NCBI RefSeq assembly: GCF_001013475.1
Contig: NZ_JZEF01000002.1
Location: 1,033,655 to 1,097,654 of the forward strand
Length of the DNA stretch: 64,000 nt
From: Xanthomonas arboricola pv. juglandis
GTDB taxonomy: Bacteria > Pseudomonadota > Gammaproteobacteria > Xanthomonadales > Xanthomonadaceae
Direction: 5' to 3'
Shown: piece by piece, positions 34,140 through 43,826 of the stretch
How positions within the stretch are numbered: position 1 is the stretch's first letter
Layout: every line of letters starts with the position of its first letter
Notes under the pieces: generated by a model
What the model saw: the letters and a program-made list of their open reading frames with translations, nothing else
Told to the model about the DNA's origin: nothing
Databases searched by the model: none
Program-made: the position numbers and the translations under genes

Positions 34140-34991
34140 ATGGGTGCGGTATGCAGGGCCTTGTGGTACATCGAAAGCCACTTCGCTGAAAACCCGTCGC
34201 TGGCCGATATCGCCCGCGTGGTCGGGCTGTCGCCGTTTCACCTCTCGCGCGTGTTCCAGCTCAGTACCGGCACCTCGGTGGTGCGCTATCTGCGTGGCCG
34301 CCGGCTGACCGAAGCCGCACGCCAGCTGGCGGCCGGAGCCGGTGACATCCTTGATGTGGCGATAGTCGCCGGATATGCCTCACATGCCGCGTTCACCCGT
34401 GCATTTGCCGAGCAGTTCGGACGGCCCCCCGAACAGGTACGCGTGCAGGGTCTCGCCGACCTGGCGCTGGTCGAGGCGCTGAAGCTGGTGGATACCTCGA
34501 CGCCTTGCGCCATCGAGCCACACCGTGCATACCGTAGCGGTCTTCGGGTGGCCGGGATCGGAGCCCGCCACACGCCCGCGACGGTCGCCTCGATCCCCTC
34601 GCAATGGCAGCGGCTGGACGAAGCACATGGGCTGGGCGCGGGGATCGCTTATGGCGTGTGCTGCAACAGCGATGCCGACGGTGGCTTCGACTACATCGCC
34701 GGTGTGCAGCTCGGTGCCTCCGCGCCCGTGCCCCCAGGCTGGCAGGCGGTTGCGATCCCGCCCCGGGAGTACCTGGTGGCGTGGCACGCCGGGCACATCT
34801 CCGCCATCCGTTCCACGTGGTTCTGGTTGTTGAACGACTATCTGCCGGCCTCCGGCCTGACCTTGGCCGACGCACCGGATCTGGAGCGCTACGACGCGCG
34901 CTTCGATGACCGCAGCGGCCACGGTGGGGTGGAGATCTGGCTGCCCCTGACCGATGTGCTGCACCCCAAGGAGCTTGACCCATGCGAATGA
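34140..34991 (+). CDS. AraC-family regulator with GyrI-like effector domain
   Basis: This protein of about 283 residues has an N-terminal AraC DNA-binding domain (ALWYIESHFAENPSLADIAR, LSPFHLSRVFQLSTGTSVVR, AIVAGYASHAAFTRAFAEQF) and a C-terminal effector-binding domain (YGVCCNSDADGGFDYIAGVQ, WQAVAIPPREYLVAWHAGH). The reading frame is continuous with the receptor remnant upstream to 33978, so the original start is uncertain; ATG 34140 sits just before the first helix. It overlaps the next gene by 10 bases. It probably regulates that hydrolase gene. Confidence 0.82.
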   Translation: MGAVCRALWYIESHFAENPSLADIARVVGLSPFHLSRVFQLSTGTSVVRYLRGRRLTEAARQLAAGAGDILDVAIVAGYASHAAFTRAFAEQFGRPPEQVRVQGLADLALVEALKLVDTSTPCAIEPHRAYRSGLRVAGIGARHTPATVASIPSQWQRLDEAHGLGAGIAYGVCCNSDADGGFDYIAGVQLGASAPVPPGWQAVAIPPREYLVAWHAGHISAIRSTWFWLLNDYLPASGLTLADAPDLERYDARFDDRSGHGGVEIWLPLTDVLHPKELDPCE

Positions 34992-36059
34992 CTGTCCGTT
35001 GCGGCACTGCGCTGCTGTGGCTCTGCCTGCCCGTGCTTGCCATGGCCGCCGCGCATCCGGCCGGCGAACGCCACGGCGTCGCGTATACGCACAGTGCTTC
35101 CGTACGCGATGCCGAACACCGCGACAGCGTGCGCTACACCGTGTGGTACCCCGCCCGGTCCGATGCGCGGGAAACCGCGTTGACGATCGGCCCGCCAGGT
35201 CGAGGTGGGCACGGCCGCCGCCGATGCCGCTATCGCCGAAGGGCGCTGGCCGGTCCTGATGCTCTCGCACGGCAACGGCGGCAGTGCGCGGATGATGGGC
35301 TGGTTCGGAACCGCGATGGCGCGGGCAGGGTATGTGGTGATCGCGGTGGATCATCCCGGCAACAACGGCGTGGACCCCATGACCGAGGCCGGCAGCATCC
35401 TGATGTGGAATCGCGTGGATGATCTTGCCGCCGCGCTGGCCGCCGTGCAGGCCGATCCCGCGCTGGCGGACATGATCGATGCCACGCGGTTGGGCATTGC
35501 GGGCTATTCGGCCGGCGGGTTCACCGCGCTGGTCGCCGCAGGTGCACGTCCCGATGTGCAGCGCCTGCTGGCGTTCTGTCGCACGCACCCCGATGACGGC
35601 GTCTGCGCTCCGCAGGCAGAGACTCCGTCACTGACCTTGGCGCGGCGGATGGCCGCAGCAGACACACCGGAACTGGCGCCATGGGTTGCCCGGGCCGGTG
35701 ACGATCGCACCATCGGCGGCGTGGGCGCCGTGTTCCTGATCGCGCCGGCGATGGTGCAGGCCTTCGCGCCAGAAGAACTGGCCAAGGTAAGGCTGCCGGT
35801 GTCGGTCCTCGTCGGTGCGGCCGATACGGTGGCCTCGCCGGCCACCAACAGCGACATCGCGGCCGCAGCACTTCCAAAGGCGACGCTGACCACCTTGCCA
35901 GCCGTCGGGCACTACGACTTTCTGTCCAGCTGCACCGCCTTGGGCCAGACGCGCGTCGGCGCACTCTGCCAGGTTGCGGCCGACAAGCAGGCCACGCACG
36001 GGGCGGCGATCACGGAAGCGACGGCGTTGTTCGACGCTGCGCTGTCGGCGACGCGCTGA
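34982..36059 (+). pseudogene. Frameshifted alpha/beta-hydrolase (dienelactone hydrolase-like)
   Basis: The gene starts with a signal peptide (TALLWLCLPVLAMAAAHPAG) and the segment YTVWYPARSDARETALTIGP. Near 35195-35203 the frame changes. The rest continues in another frame with GRWPVLMLSHGNGG, the nucleophile elbow GIAGYSAGGFTAL and a C-terminal AVGHYDFLSSC with the likely catalytic His. A small deletion at the joint is the simplest explanation. The first frame alone gives 146 residues with no active site, so the product is probably non-functional unless this is a sequencing error. Confidence 0.75.
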
Positions 36060-36065
36060 GGCCGA

Positions 36066-36545
36066 TCACTCCGCCAGCGGAACATCCAGCCCGCGCTTGA
36101 GCGTGCTCAGCGCCACCGCAGTACGGAAGCGCTCGATGTTGTCGTCGTTGCCGAACAGCCGCTCGCTGATCGCCTCGTATTGCTCCATCGAGGCGGCGGT
36201 CAGGATCAGCGGGAAGCCGGCATCACCGGTGATCGCGTAGCACTGCTGCACGGCGGGGTCTTCCTGCACGCGACGGCGGAACGGCGCGACCCGGTGCGGC
36301 TGCTCGCCGGCGACCCGGGCCTCGACCATGATCGTCAGCGGCCGGCCCAGCCGGGCCTGGTCCAGCACGGCGACGTTCGCGCGGATGACGCCTGTTTCTT
36401 CCAGGCATTTGATCCGCCGCTGCACCGCAGGCGCGGACAGGCTCACCGCCTCGGCGATCTCGCGCTGCGGGGTGGCGTTGTCGCGCTGCAGGATCGCCAG
36501 GATGGCGCGGTCGAAGCTGTCGGGAGTGTAGGGCGTGGCGGACAT
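36066..36545 (-). CDS. Lrp/AsnC-family regulator
   Basis: This 159-residue protein has the Lrp helix-turn-helix (FDRAILAILQRDNATPQREI, AEAVSLSAPAVQRRIKCLEE) and the RAM/AsnC ligand-binding domain (QCYAITGDAGFPLILTAASM). ATG 36545 gives the usual length; the frame is open to 36605. It is transcribed divergently from the exporter gene at 36618, the usual layout for control of an amino-acid exporter. It appears intact, unlike its neighbours. Confidence 0.88.
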   Translation of the reverse strand: MSATPYTPDSFDRAILAILQRDNATPQREIAEAVSLSAPAVQRRIKCLEETGVIRANVAVLDQARLGRPLTIMVEARVAGEQPHRVAPFRRRVQEDPAVQQCYAITGDAGFPLILTAASMEQYEAISERLFGNDDNIERFRTAVALSTLKRGLDVPLAE

Positions 36546-36617
36546 GGTGAGTGAAACATGCAGAAAGGCCCCTGCAATTGAGCATCTGCCTCGGTCGTTG
36601 CGCAATATCCTGTGCGG

Positions 36618-37495
36618 ATGTCGACCTCCCGCCTCTCCACCTTCTTTCCGGCCCTGGCCGTGCTCGGCTCGGTCACCTCGCTGGCCGTGGGCACCTCGTA
36701 CGCCAAACAGCTGTTCCCGTTGATCGGCGCGCAGGGCACCAGTGCGCTGCGCGTGGGTTTCTCTGCGCTGGTGCTGCTGATGGTGTTCCGGCCGTGGCGG
36801 TGGACCACCTCCCGCGCCGATGCCGGGCCGATCATCCGCTATGGCATCACGCTGGGGGTGATGAACCTGCTGTTCTACATGGCGCTGCGCACGATCCGTT
36901 CGGCATCGCGGTGGCCATCGAATTCAGCGGGCCCCTGGCGGTGGCGATGTGGTCTTCGCGGCGGCCGGTCGATCTTGTGTGGGTCGGTTGCGCGCTGGTC
37001 GGGCTGTTGCTGCTGCTGCCCCTGGGCCATGCTGAGCCACTGGATCCGGTCGGGGTGATGTTCGCCCTGGGCGCGGCGGTGTGCTGGGCGCTGTACATCA
37101 TCTTCGGCAAGCGCGCCGGCCATCTGCCGGCCGGGCATACGGTGTCGCTGGGGCTGTGCGCGGCGGCGTTGGTGGTGGTGCCGGTGGGCGTGGCGCATGC
37201 GGGCATGGCGTTGCTGGATCCGAAGATCCTGCTGTTCGGCCTGGGCGTGGCGATCGTCTCCAGCGCGATCCCGATGTCGCTGGAAATGATGGCGCTCAAG
37301 CGGCTGCCGAAAGAGACGTTCGGCATCCTGATCAGCATGGAGCCGGCGGTCGCCGCGCTGTTGGCGATGGGATTGCTGGCCGAGCACCTGACCCCGCTGC
37401 AATGGGCGGCGATCGGCTGCACGGTGGTGGCCTCGGTGGGCAGTACGTTGACCGCACGGCGGGTGGTGCCGATGGTACCCGGCACGTCCGCGTGA
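36618..37495 (+). pseudogene. Frameshifted EamA/RhtA-type amino-acid exporter
   Basis: The first 93 codons encode EamA helices (AVLGSVTSLAVGTSYAKQLF, GTSALRVGFSALVLLMV, MNLLFYMALRTI). After ATC at 36894 the frame should read CCG TTC GGC, but one C of the expected CCC is missing. The rest continues in the other frame (FGIAVAIEFSGPLAVAMWS to the end at 37495). Restored, the protein would be about 292 residues with ten helices. A single-base deletion in a C run could be real or a sequencing artefact. Confidence 0.78.
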
Positions 37496-37505
37496 TGCGG
37501 GCGAC

Positions 37506-37580
37506 CCGTAGTGCCGGCCGCTGGCCGGCTCCCAGGTTGCGTTGGATTGTGAAGGGCCGGCCAGCGGCCGGCACTACCGG
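37506..37580. repeat. Inverted pair of GTAG-headed palindromes (SMAG-like)
   Basis: A 22-base unit starting GTAGTGCCGGCC (37508-37529) is repeated as an exact reverse complement at 37556-37577, separated by 26 bases. Each unit is itself a GCCGGCC-GGCCGGC hairpin. This is the form of the SMAG repeats described from Stenotrophomonas maltophilia. It lies between the exporter pseudogene and the betA stop and may also act as a bidirectional terminator. Confidence 0.75.
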
Positions 37581-37585
37581 GTGGC

Positions 37586-39256
37586 TCAGCGCCGTGCCGG
37601 TGCATCCCCGGCCACGTAGTAGTCCGCCGTGCTGCGCGGCAGTGGCGTGCGGCCACGCATGCGGTCGGCGATCTTCTCGGCGATCATGATGGTGGTGGCG
37701 TTGAGGTTGCCGGTGATGATGCGCGGCATGATCGAGGCATCGATCACCCGCAGGCCCTCCATGCCGTGTACGCGGCCCTGTCCGTCGACCACCGCCATGT
37801 CATCTGTGCCCATCGCGCAGGAGCAGGACGGGTGATACGCCGTCTCTGCGCGTGCGCGCACGAAGGCGTCCAGCTCGGCATCGGTCTTGCAGTCCGCGCT
37901 CGGGCTGATTTCGCGGCCACGATAGGCATCCAGTGCGGGCTGGGCGATGATCTCGCGGGTGATGCGGATCGCATCGCGAAATTCCTGCCAGTCCTGATCG
38001 GTGGATTGGTAGTTGAACAGGATCGATGGATGCTGGCGCGGGTCGCGCGACTTGGCATGCACGCGCCCGCGGCTGGGAGTGCGCATCGAACCCACATGCG
38101 CCTGAAACCCGTGTTCCTTCACCGCATTGCTGCCGTTGTAATTGATTGCCACCGGCAGGAAGTGGTACTGGATATTGGGCCAGTCGAATTCTTCGCGCGT
38201 GCGGATGAAGCCGCCGGCCTCGAACTGGTTGCTGGCACCGGTGCCGGTGCCGGCGAACAACCACTGCGCACCGATGGCCGGTTGATTCCACCATTGCAGC
38301 GCCGGATACAACGACACCGGCTTGGTGCAGGCGTACTGGATGTAGACCTCCAGGTGGTCCTGCAGGTTCTGGCCGACGCCGGGCAGGTCGTGCACCAGCT
38401 GCACATCGAGTGCGCGCAATAGATCGGGCGCGCCGACACCGGAGCGTTGCAGCAACTGCGGCGAGGCGATCGCGCCGGCGCACACCAGCACTTCGCGGCG
38501 CGCATGCGCGTCGATGCCCTCACTGCTGTTGCCGACCAGGTAATGCACGCCGATCGCGCGCTTGCCGGCAAACAGGATGCGGTCGGTGGTGGCATGGGTG
38601 ACGATGTGCAGGCCATCGCGCGGACGTGCCATGTCCAGATAGCCGCGCGCGGTACTTGCGCGACGCCCCTGCGGCGTCACCGTGCGGTCCATCGGCCCGA
38701 AGCCTTCCTGCTGATAGCCATTGAGATCGTCGGTGCGCGGGTAACCGGCCTGCACGCCGGCGTCGACCATGGCATGGAACAACACGTTGTTGTCGTTCTT
38801 CGGCGTGGCCACGCTGACCGGGCCTTCGCCGCCGTGATAATCGTTGGCGCCGATGTCGCGCGTCTCGGCCTTGCGGAAGTACGGCAACACGTCGCGGTAG
38901 CTCCAGTCTTCCAGGCCCGGCCGCTTGGCCCAATGGTCGAAATCCAGCGCATTGCCGCGGATGTAGCACATGCCGTTGATCAACGACGAGCCGCCCAATC
39001 CCTTGCCGCGCCCGCATTCCATGCGCCGGTTGTCCATATGCGGCTCCGGCTCGGTCTCGTAGGCCCAGTTGTAGCGACGGCCCTGCAACGGAAACGCCAG
39101 CGCCGCCGGCATCTGGGTGCGGAAATCCAGCCGATAATCCGGCCCGCCGGCCTCCAGCAGCAACACGCTGACGCCCGGATCTTCGGTCAGGCGCGCGGCC
39201 AGCACGTTGCCTGCCGAGCCGGCGCCGATGATGATGTAGTCGTATTCGCGTTGCAT
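37586..39256 (-). CDS. betA: BetA, choline dehydrogenase
   Basis: This 556-residue GMC-family flavoprotein oxidises choline to betaine aldehyde. The N-terminal FAD-binding motif is [20 protein letters not shown] signatures follow ([20 protein letters not shown], and [15 protein letters not shown]), and the C-terminal catalytic His lies in the region [12 protein letters not shown]. An AAGGAGAA ribosome site precedes the ATG. It is the last gene of betT-betB-betA. Some BetA homologues can also oxidise the aldehyde. Confidence 0.93.
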   Translation of the reverse strand: MQREYDYIIIGAGSAGNVLAARLTEDPGVSVLLLEAGGPDYRLDFRTQMPAALAFPLQGRRYNWAYETEPEPHMDNRRMECGRGKGLGGSSLINGMCYIRGNALDFDHWAKRPGLEDWSYRDVLPYFRKAETRDIGANDYHGGEGPVSVATPKNDNNVLFHAMVDAGVQAGYPRTDDLNGYQQEGFGPMDRTVTPQGRRASTARGYLDMARPRDGLHIVTHATTDRILFAGKRAIGVHYLVGNSSEGIDAHARREVLVCAGAIASPQLLQRSGVGAPDLLRALDVQLVHDLPGVGQNLQDHLEVYIQYACTKPVSLYPALQWWNQPAIGAQWLFAGTGTGASNQFEAGGFIRTREEFDWPNIQYHFLPVAINYNGSNAVKEHGFQAHVGSMRTPSRGRVHAKSRDPRQHPSILFNYQSTDQDWQEFRDAIRITREIIAQPALDAYRGREISPSADCKTDAELDAFVRARAETAYHPSCSCAMGTDDMAVVDGQGRVHGMEGLRVIDASIMPRIITGNLNATTIMIAEKIADRMRGRTPLPRSTADYYVAGDAPARR

Positions 39257-39413
39257 GGGGTTCTCCTTGTTGCGGTGCCGGATGAAGCGGCTTTCAAGAC
39301 GATTGCGCAGGGGGCGGCTGTTCTTGTTCGAAATGGCGGCGCGATCTACAGGCTTCCGCTTGCGCAGCTCGCCGGTGTCGCCGGCGACGGCCTAACAGGT
39401 GGCATCGGTCCGG

Positions 39414-40886
39414 TCAAAACACCGACGCGTAGCGTTCCAGTTCGACCTGGATGGATTTGGTGCGGGTATAGGCCTGCAGCGTGGCCAGGCCGTTTTCGCG
39501 ACCCACGCCGGATTGCTTGTAGCCGCCCACCGGCATCGGGGCCGGCGACTCGCCCCAGGTGTTGATCCAGCAGATGCCCGCCTGCAGGCGATGGATCAGG
39601 CGATGCGCGCGCGCCAGATCCGGCGTCACGACACCTGCGGCCAGGCCGTAGGTGGTGGCATTGGCGCGTGCGATTGCTTCGTCTTCGTCGTCGTAGGCGA
39701 GCAGGCTCAGCACCGGTCCGAAGATCTCTTCGCGCACGATGGTCATCACGTCGGTGCAATCGCTGAAGATGGTCGGTGCGACATAGCAGCCCTGTGCCAG
39801 CGCGCCATCGCGCAGACGTTCGCCGCCGCACAGCAAGCGTGCGCCTTCCGCTTTGCCCTGCTCGATGTAGTCCAGCACGCGCTGCATATGCGCGGCGCTG
39901 ACCATCGGGCCGAAGGTGGTGCGCTCGTCCAGCGGGTCGCCGATGTGGATGCGTTGCACGCGTGCCAGCAGCCGCGCCTCGAAGGCGTTGCGCAGCGCGC
40001 GCGGCACGAACACGCGCGTGCCGTTGGTGCAGACCTGTCCGGAGCTGTAGAAGTTGGCCATCATCGCGATGTCGGCGGCCAGATCCAGGTCGGCGTCGGC
40101 GCAGACGATCAAGGGCGACTTGCCGCCCAGTTCCATGGTCACGTCCTTCAACGACGAACTCGATGCGCTGGCCATCACCTTGCGCCCGGTCGCGGTGCCG
40201 CCGGTGAAGCTGATCTTTTCGATCTGCGGGTGTTCGGTGAGCGCGGTGCCGACGCTGGCGCCATCGCCCGGCAGCACGTTGAACACGCCATCGGGCAGGC
40301 CGGCTTCGGTGAACAGTTCGGCCAGCTTGAGTGCGGTGAGCGGAGTGACTTCGCTGGGCTTGAAGATCATCGCGTTGCCGGCGGCCAGTGCCGGTGCGGC
40401 TTTCCACAGCGCGATCTGGATCGGGTAATTCCACGCGCCGATGGCGCCGACCACGCCCAGCGGTTCGTGCCGGGTATAGAAGAAGCTCCCTTCTCGCAAG
40501 GGCACCTGTGCGCCTTGCAGCGCCTGCGACACGCCGGCGTAATACTCCAGCACGTCGGCACCGGTGACGACGTCCACGCTGCGCGTTTCGCTCAACGGCT
40601 TGCCGGTGTTGAGCGTCTCCAGCTCGGCCAGCGCGTCGTTGCGCTCGCGCAGCAGCGCCACTGCGCGCAGCAGGATGCGCGCGCGTTCCACCGCGGTCAG
40701 CGCTGCCCATACGCGTTGGCCGGCCTTGGCGCTGTCGACCGCGGCATCCAGGTCGTCGGCACCGGCGTTGTGCACATTGGCCAGCACCTCGCCGGTGGCG
40801 GGGTTGACCACCTCGAAGGTGTGGCCGCCGCGGGCGGGAACATAGCGGCCGCCGATATACAGCAACTGGTCGGGAAAACGTGGCAT
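39414..40886 (-). CDS. betB: BetB, betaine aldehyde dehydrogenase
   Basis: This 490-residue NAD(P)-dependent aldehyde dehydrogenase converts betaine aldehyde to glycine betaine. Motifs include [44 protein letters not shown], the catalytic Glu in [11 protein letters not shown] and the catalytic Cys in [15 protein letters not shown] 40886 is chosen because an AGGAGGT site lies 5 bases upstream; the frame is open to 40925. It is 157 bases from betA and 40 bases from betT. Confidence 0.93.
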   Translation of the reverse strand: MPRFPDQLLYIGGRYVPARGGHTFEVVNPATGEVLANVHNAGADDLDAAVDSAKAGQRVWAALTAVERARILLRAVALLRERNDALAELETLNTGKPLSETRSVDVVTGADVLEYYAGVSQALQGAQVPLREGSFFYTRHEPLGVVGAIGAWNYPIQIALWKAAPALAAGNAMIFKPSEVTPLTALKLAELFTEAGLPDGVFNVLPGDGASVGTALTEHPQIEKISFTGGTATGRKVMASASSSSLKDVTMELGGKSPLIVCADADLDLAADIAMMANFYSSGQVCTNGTRVFVPRALRNAFEARLLARVQRIHIGDPLDERTTFGPMVSAAHMQRVLDYIEQGKAEGARLLCGGERLRDGALAQGCYVAPTIFSDCTDVMTIVREEIFGPVLSLLAYDDEDEAIARANATTYGLAAGVVTPDLARAHRLIHRLQAGICWINTWGESPAPMPVGGYKQSGVGRENGLATLQAYTRTKSIQVELERYASVF

Positions 40887-40926
40887 GACAAACCTCCTGT
40901 GGGGCGCACGCGGCAGCGGCGGCACC

Positions 40927-42903
40927 TCAGCGAGTGAGATGCAGGAACTGCAGGTGACGCTCGTATTGATCGATGATGTCGTTGATGATCTGCTCGCGGC
41001 TGTAACCGACCAGGTCGTAATCCTGGCTGCCTTCGTACAGATACACTTCGGCGCGGTAATAACGTTGGTTGCGCAGGCGTTGCGCGGCGAAAGAAGGCGT
41101 CAGGTAGCCGCGCATCACCACCTGGTAGCGGAACCCCTGCTGCTCGCCGTGGTCGACGCTGATTTCCATGTCGTCGTCCAGCCGGCTGCTGACCTGCCAG
41201 CCTTCTTCCTGCAGCTGCGCGGTCACCGCTTCGATCGCCGGGCGTACCTGGTCGTGCATGAAGCGATAGACCTCATCGCGCGCCGGGAAATGCATCGCCT
41301 GGCCCAGGCGCTGACGCCAGCCGCGGTGGTGCCGCGATTGCCCGATCAGCGGGCTGGGGCTGTAGAGCTGCGCACGCTTGCGTTGCGATTCTTCGCTGAG
41401 CGCGCGCGACAAGCCCCAGGCCATCAGCAGCAGCACTGCAGAGAACGGCAGCGAGGCCAGTACCACGGCCGATTTCAATGCGTCCATGCTGCCGGCCAGC
41501 AACAGGCCACCGGTCACCACCGCGGTGAGCACGCCCCAGAACACGCGCAGCCAGCGCGGGCCATCGTCGTGCGGCTCGCCGCCGTGCGAGGACAGCGTGG
41601 ACAGCACCACGGTGCCGGAATCGGCGGAGGTGACGAAGAACACGAAGCTGATCGCCACCGTCACCGTGATCACCGTGCGGCTCCACGGATAGCTTTGCAA
41701 CAGCGAGTACAACACCGTCTGCGGCGCATCGATGGCCTGCTGCGCCAGCGCGCCCTGGCCGTGGTGCAGCAACTGGTCCAGCGCACTGTTGCCGAAGATC
41801 GACAGCCACGCCAGGGTGAAGCCGAGCGGTATCAGCAACACGCCGAGCACGAATTCGCGAATGGTGCGGCCGCGCGAAATGCGCGCGATGAACAGGCCCA
41901 CGAATGGCGCCCAGCCGATCCACCATGCCCAGTAGAACACCGTCCAGTTGCCGAGCCAGTCGCTGCGGCCGCCGTAGGCGTACGCATCGAAACTCTTGTT
42001 GACCACGCTGCCCAGGTAGTCGCCCAGGTTCTGGATCAGCGTGTTGAGCAGATACTGCGTGGGGCCGGCGAACAGCATGAACAGCAGCAGCGCGATCGCC
42101 AGCAGCATGTTGATGTCCGACATCCAGCGCACGCCTTTCTCGACGCCGGACACCGCCACCACGATCGCCGCGCCCATCATCGCCACGATCAGCGCGACCT
42201 GCACCCAATGGGTGTGCGGCACATCCATCAAGGCGCTCAGGCCGGCGTTGAGATGCAGCACGCCAAAGCCCATGTCCGCGCCCAGGCCGAACACGGTGGC
42301 CACGATGCCCAGCGCATCCACCGTGTAGCCGATCGGCCCGTTGATGCGCTTGCCGATCAGCGGATACAGCGCCGAGCGCAGGGCCAGCGGCAGGTTGTGG
42401 CGGAATGCGAAATACGCCAGCGCCATCGCTGCCAGCGCGAACACGCCCCAGCCATGCAATCCCCAATGCAGGAACAGCAACTGCATCGCCTGCCGCGCAG
42501 AGGCTTCACCGCTGCCGGTGCCGCCCTGTGGCGGTTGCAGGTAATGGGTGAGCGGTTCGGAGACGCAGAAGAAGAACAGCGTGATGCTGATGCCTGCGGC
42601 GAACAACATGCCGGCCCAGGACAGGTAGCTGAATTCCGGCTCGTCGTGATCAGCGCCGAGCTTGATGTTGCCGTAGCTGGACAAGGCCACGCCAAGCACG
42701 AACACCAGATACACCGTCATCGCCAGCAGGTAGTACCAGCCGACATTGCGCGAGGCCCAGGTCTGCGCGTCCAGCAGCACGCGGCCCGCTTCGAGCGGAA
42801 ACAACGACACCAACAACGCAAACGTACACACCACCGTGGCCGCCAGCACGAACACCGGGCGCAGGGTGCGCACCGGCAACAGCTGCGGCTCAACCGCACT
42901 CAT
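40927..42903 (-). CDS. betT: BetT-like BCCT-family choline transporter
   Basis: This 658-residue betaine/choline/carnitine transporter has 12 helices and a long cytosolic C-terminal domain typical of osmotically regulated BetT. Motifs include [38 protein letters not shown], the substrate-site block [20 protein letters not shown] and [13 protein letters not shown]. It is the first gene of the minus-strand bet operon. No betI repressor gene is present next to it, so control must differ from the E. coli arrangement or be encoded elsewhere. Confidence 0.9.
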   Translation of the reverse strand: MSAVEPQLLPVRTLRPVFVLAATVVCTFALLVSLFPLEAGRVLLDAQTWASRNVGWYYLLAMTVYLVFVLGVALSSYGNIKLGADHDEPEFSYLSWAGMLFAAGISITLFFFCVSEPLTHYLQPPQGGTGSGEASARQAMQLLFLHWGLHGWGVFALAAMALAYFAFRHNLPLALRSALYPLIGKRINGPIGYTVDALGIVATVFGLGADMGFGVLHLNAGLSALMDVPHTHWVQVALIVAMMGAAIVVAVSGVEKGVRWMSDINMLLAIALLLFMLFAGPTQYLLNTLIQNLGDYLGSVVNKSFDAYAYGGRSDWLGNWTVFYWAWWIGWAPFVGLFIARISRGRTIREFVLGVLLIPLGFTLAWLSIFGNSALDQLLHHGQGALAQQAIDAPQTVLYSLLQSYPWSRTVITVTVAISFVFFVTSADSGTVVLSTLSSHGGEPHDDGPRWLRVFWGVLTAVVTGGLLLAGSMDALKSAVVLASLPFSAVLLLMAWGLSRALSEESQRKRAQLYSPSPLIGQSRHHRGWRQRLGQAMHFPARDEVYRFMHDQVRPAIEAVTAQLQEEGWQVSSRLDDDMEISVDHGEQQGFRYQVVMRGYLTPSFAAQRLRNQRYYRAEVYLYEGSQDYDLVGYSREQIINDIIDQYERHLQFLHLTR

Positions 42904-42948
42904 GCCGACACACTCATATGACGCGTATCACGTGCTGTGCTCCCAACG

Positions 42949-42977
42949 AAAAACCGCCTGCGTTGTCGCACAGGCGG
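42949..42977 (-). terminator. Rho-independent terminator after the EEP-family gene
   Basis: Read on the minus strand, CCGCCTG pairs with CAGGCGG around a 10-base loop and is followed by TTTTT. It ends the transcript of the gene at 43040-43807 and separates it from betT. Confidence 0.75.
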
Positions 42978-43039
42978 TGTCGAGGGGGTGTCATCGGTCG
43001 AGTTCGCCAGTGCGAACCCGTAGCCACTTTGCCTGGTGG

Positions 43040-43807
43040 CTAGCGCAGCAGCTGCAGCGGCACGCGGATATCCATGCCCACCGCAAGATGGTCGGAGAAC
43101 GCTGCGGGAATCGCTTCGATATGCTCGATGGTCAGGCTGTCGCTGACCAGGATATGGTCGATCGCCCGGTCCGGACGCCAGCTCGGAAACGTATGCACTT
43201 CGCAGCTCGGCGGCTGCAACCGCGTGTGCCGGTACAGCGCCTGCATTTCCGGCCGGTCGGCCATGCAGTTGAAATCGCCCATCAACATCGCGTTGGGATG
43301 CTCGGACAGCAACTCGGCGATGAAGGCCAGCTGCGCCATGCGCGAATTGGCGCCCAGCGACAGATGCGCCACCGCCACCGCCAGGCCTTCGCGACCCTGC
43401 CCGAACTTGGCCAGCAGGATGCCGCGCCCGCCGATCCGGCCGGGCAGGGCGTGGTCCTGCACTTCCAGCGGTTCCAGCTTGCTGAGCAAACCATTCGCGC
43501 TGGAGGCGACACCGCCCATGCGGCGGTTGGGCTGGTGGCTCCAGTAGTGGAAGCCGGCGCGCTCGGCCAGATAGTGGGTCTGGTTGGTGAAACCCGAGCG
43601 CAGGCTGCCCGGGTCGGCCTCCTGCAGGCCGACGATGTCGCGCTCGCCGGCCAGCTTGGCAATGCTGTCCAGACTGGTGCGCTTGCTGCCCAGCGGCAAC
43701 GCATGCGACCAGCTGCGGGTGACGTAATCGCTGTAACGGCGGGTGCTGGAGCCGGCCTGGATATTGGCCGTCAGCACCCGCAGGGTGCGCGAATCCGAAG
43801 CGTTCAC
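43040..43807 (-). CDS. Endonuclease/exonuclease/phosphatase-family protein
   Basis: This 255-residue protein of the EEP fold has LRVLTANIQAGS (metal-binding Asn), IVGLQEADPGS (metal-binding Glu), MLMGDFNCMAD, and RAIDHILVSD with a C-terminal FSDHLAVGMDI. These are the conserved active-site blocks of DNase I-like phosphodiesterases; the substrate is unknown. GTG 43807 is preferred because it lies 19 bases after the dsbA-like stop; the frame is open to 43858 but that start would overlap the neighbour. It probably forms an operon with the two dsbA-like genes. Confidence 0.82.
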   Translation of the reverse strand: MNASDSRTLRVLTANIQAGSSTRRYSDYVTRSWSHALPLGSKRTSLDSIAKLAGERDIVGLQEADPGSLRSGFTNQTHYLAERAGFHYWSHQPNRRMGGVASSANGLLSKLEPLEVQDHALPGRIGGRGILLAKFGQGREGLAVAVAHLSLGANSRMAQLAFIAELLSEHPNAMLMGDFNCMADRPEMQALYRHTRLQPPSCEVHTFPSWRPDRAIDHILVSDSLTIEHIEAIPAAFSDHLAVGMDIRVPLQLLR

Positions 43808-43826
43808 AGGGCGGCGATCGACAGGA

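Noticed and set aside
40885-42921. 678-codon plus-strand frame opposite betT
   Set aside because: His/Gln/Arg-rich antisense of the transporter gene, with no domain and no ribosome site.
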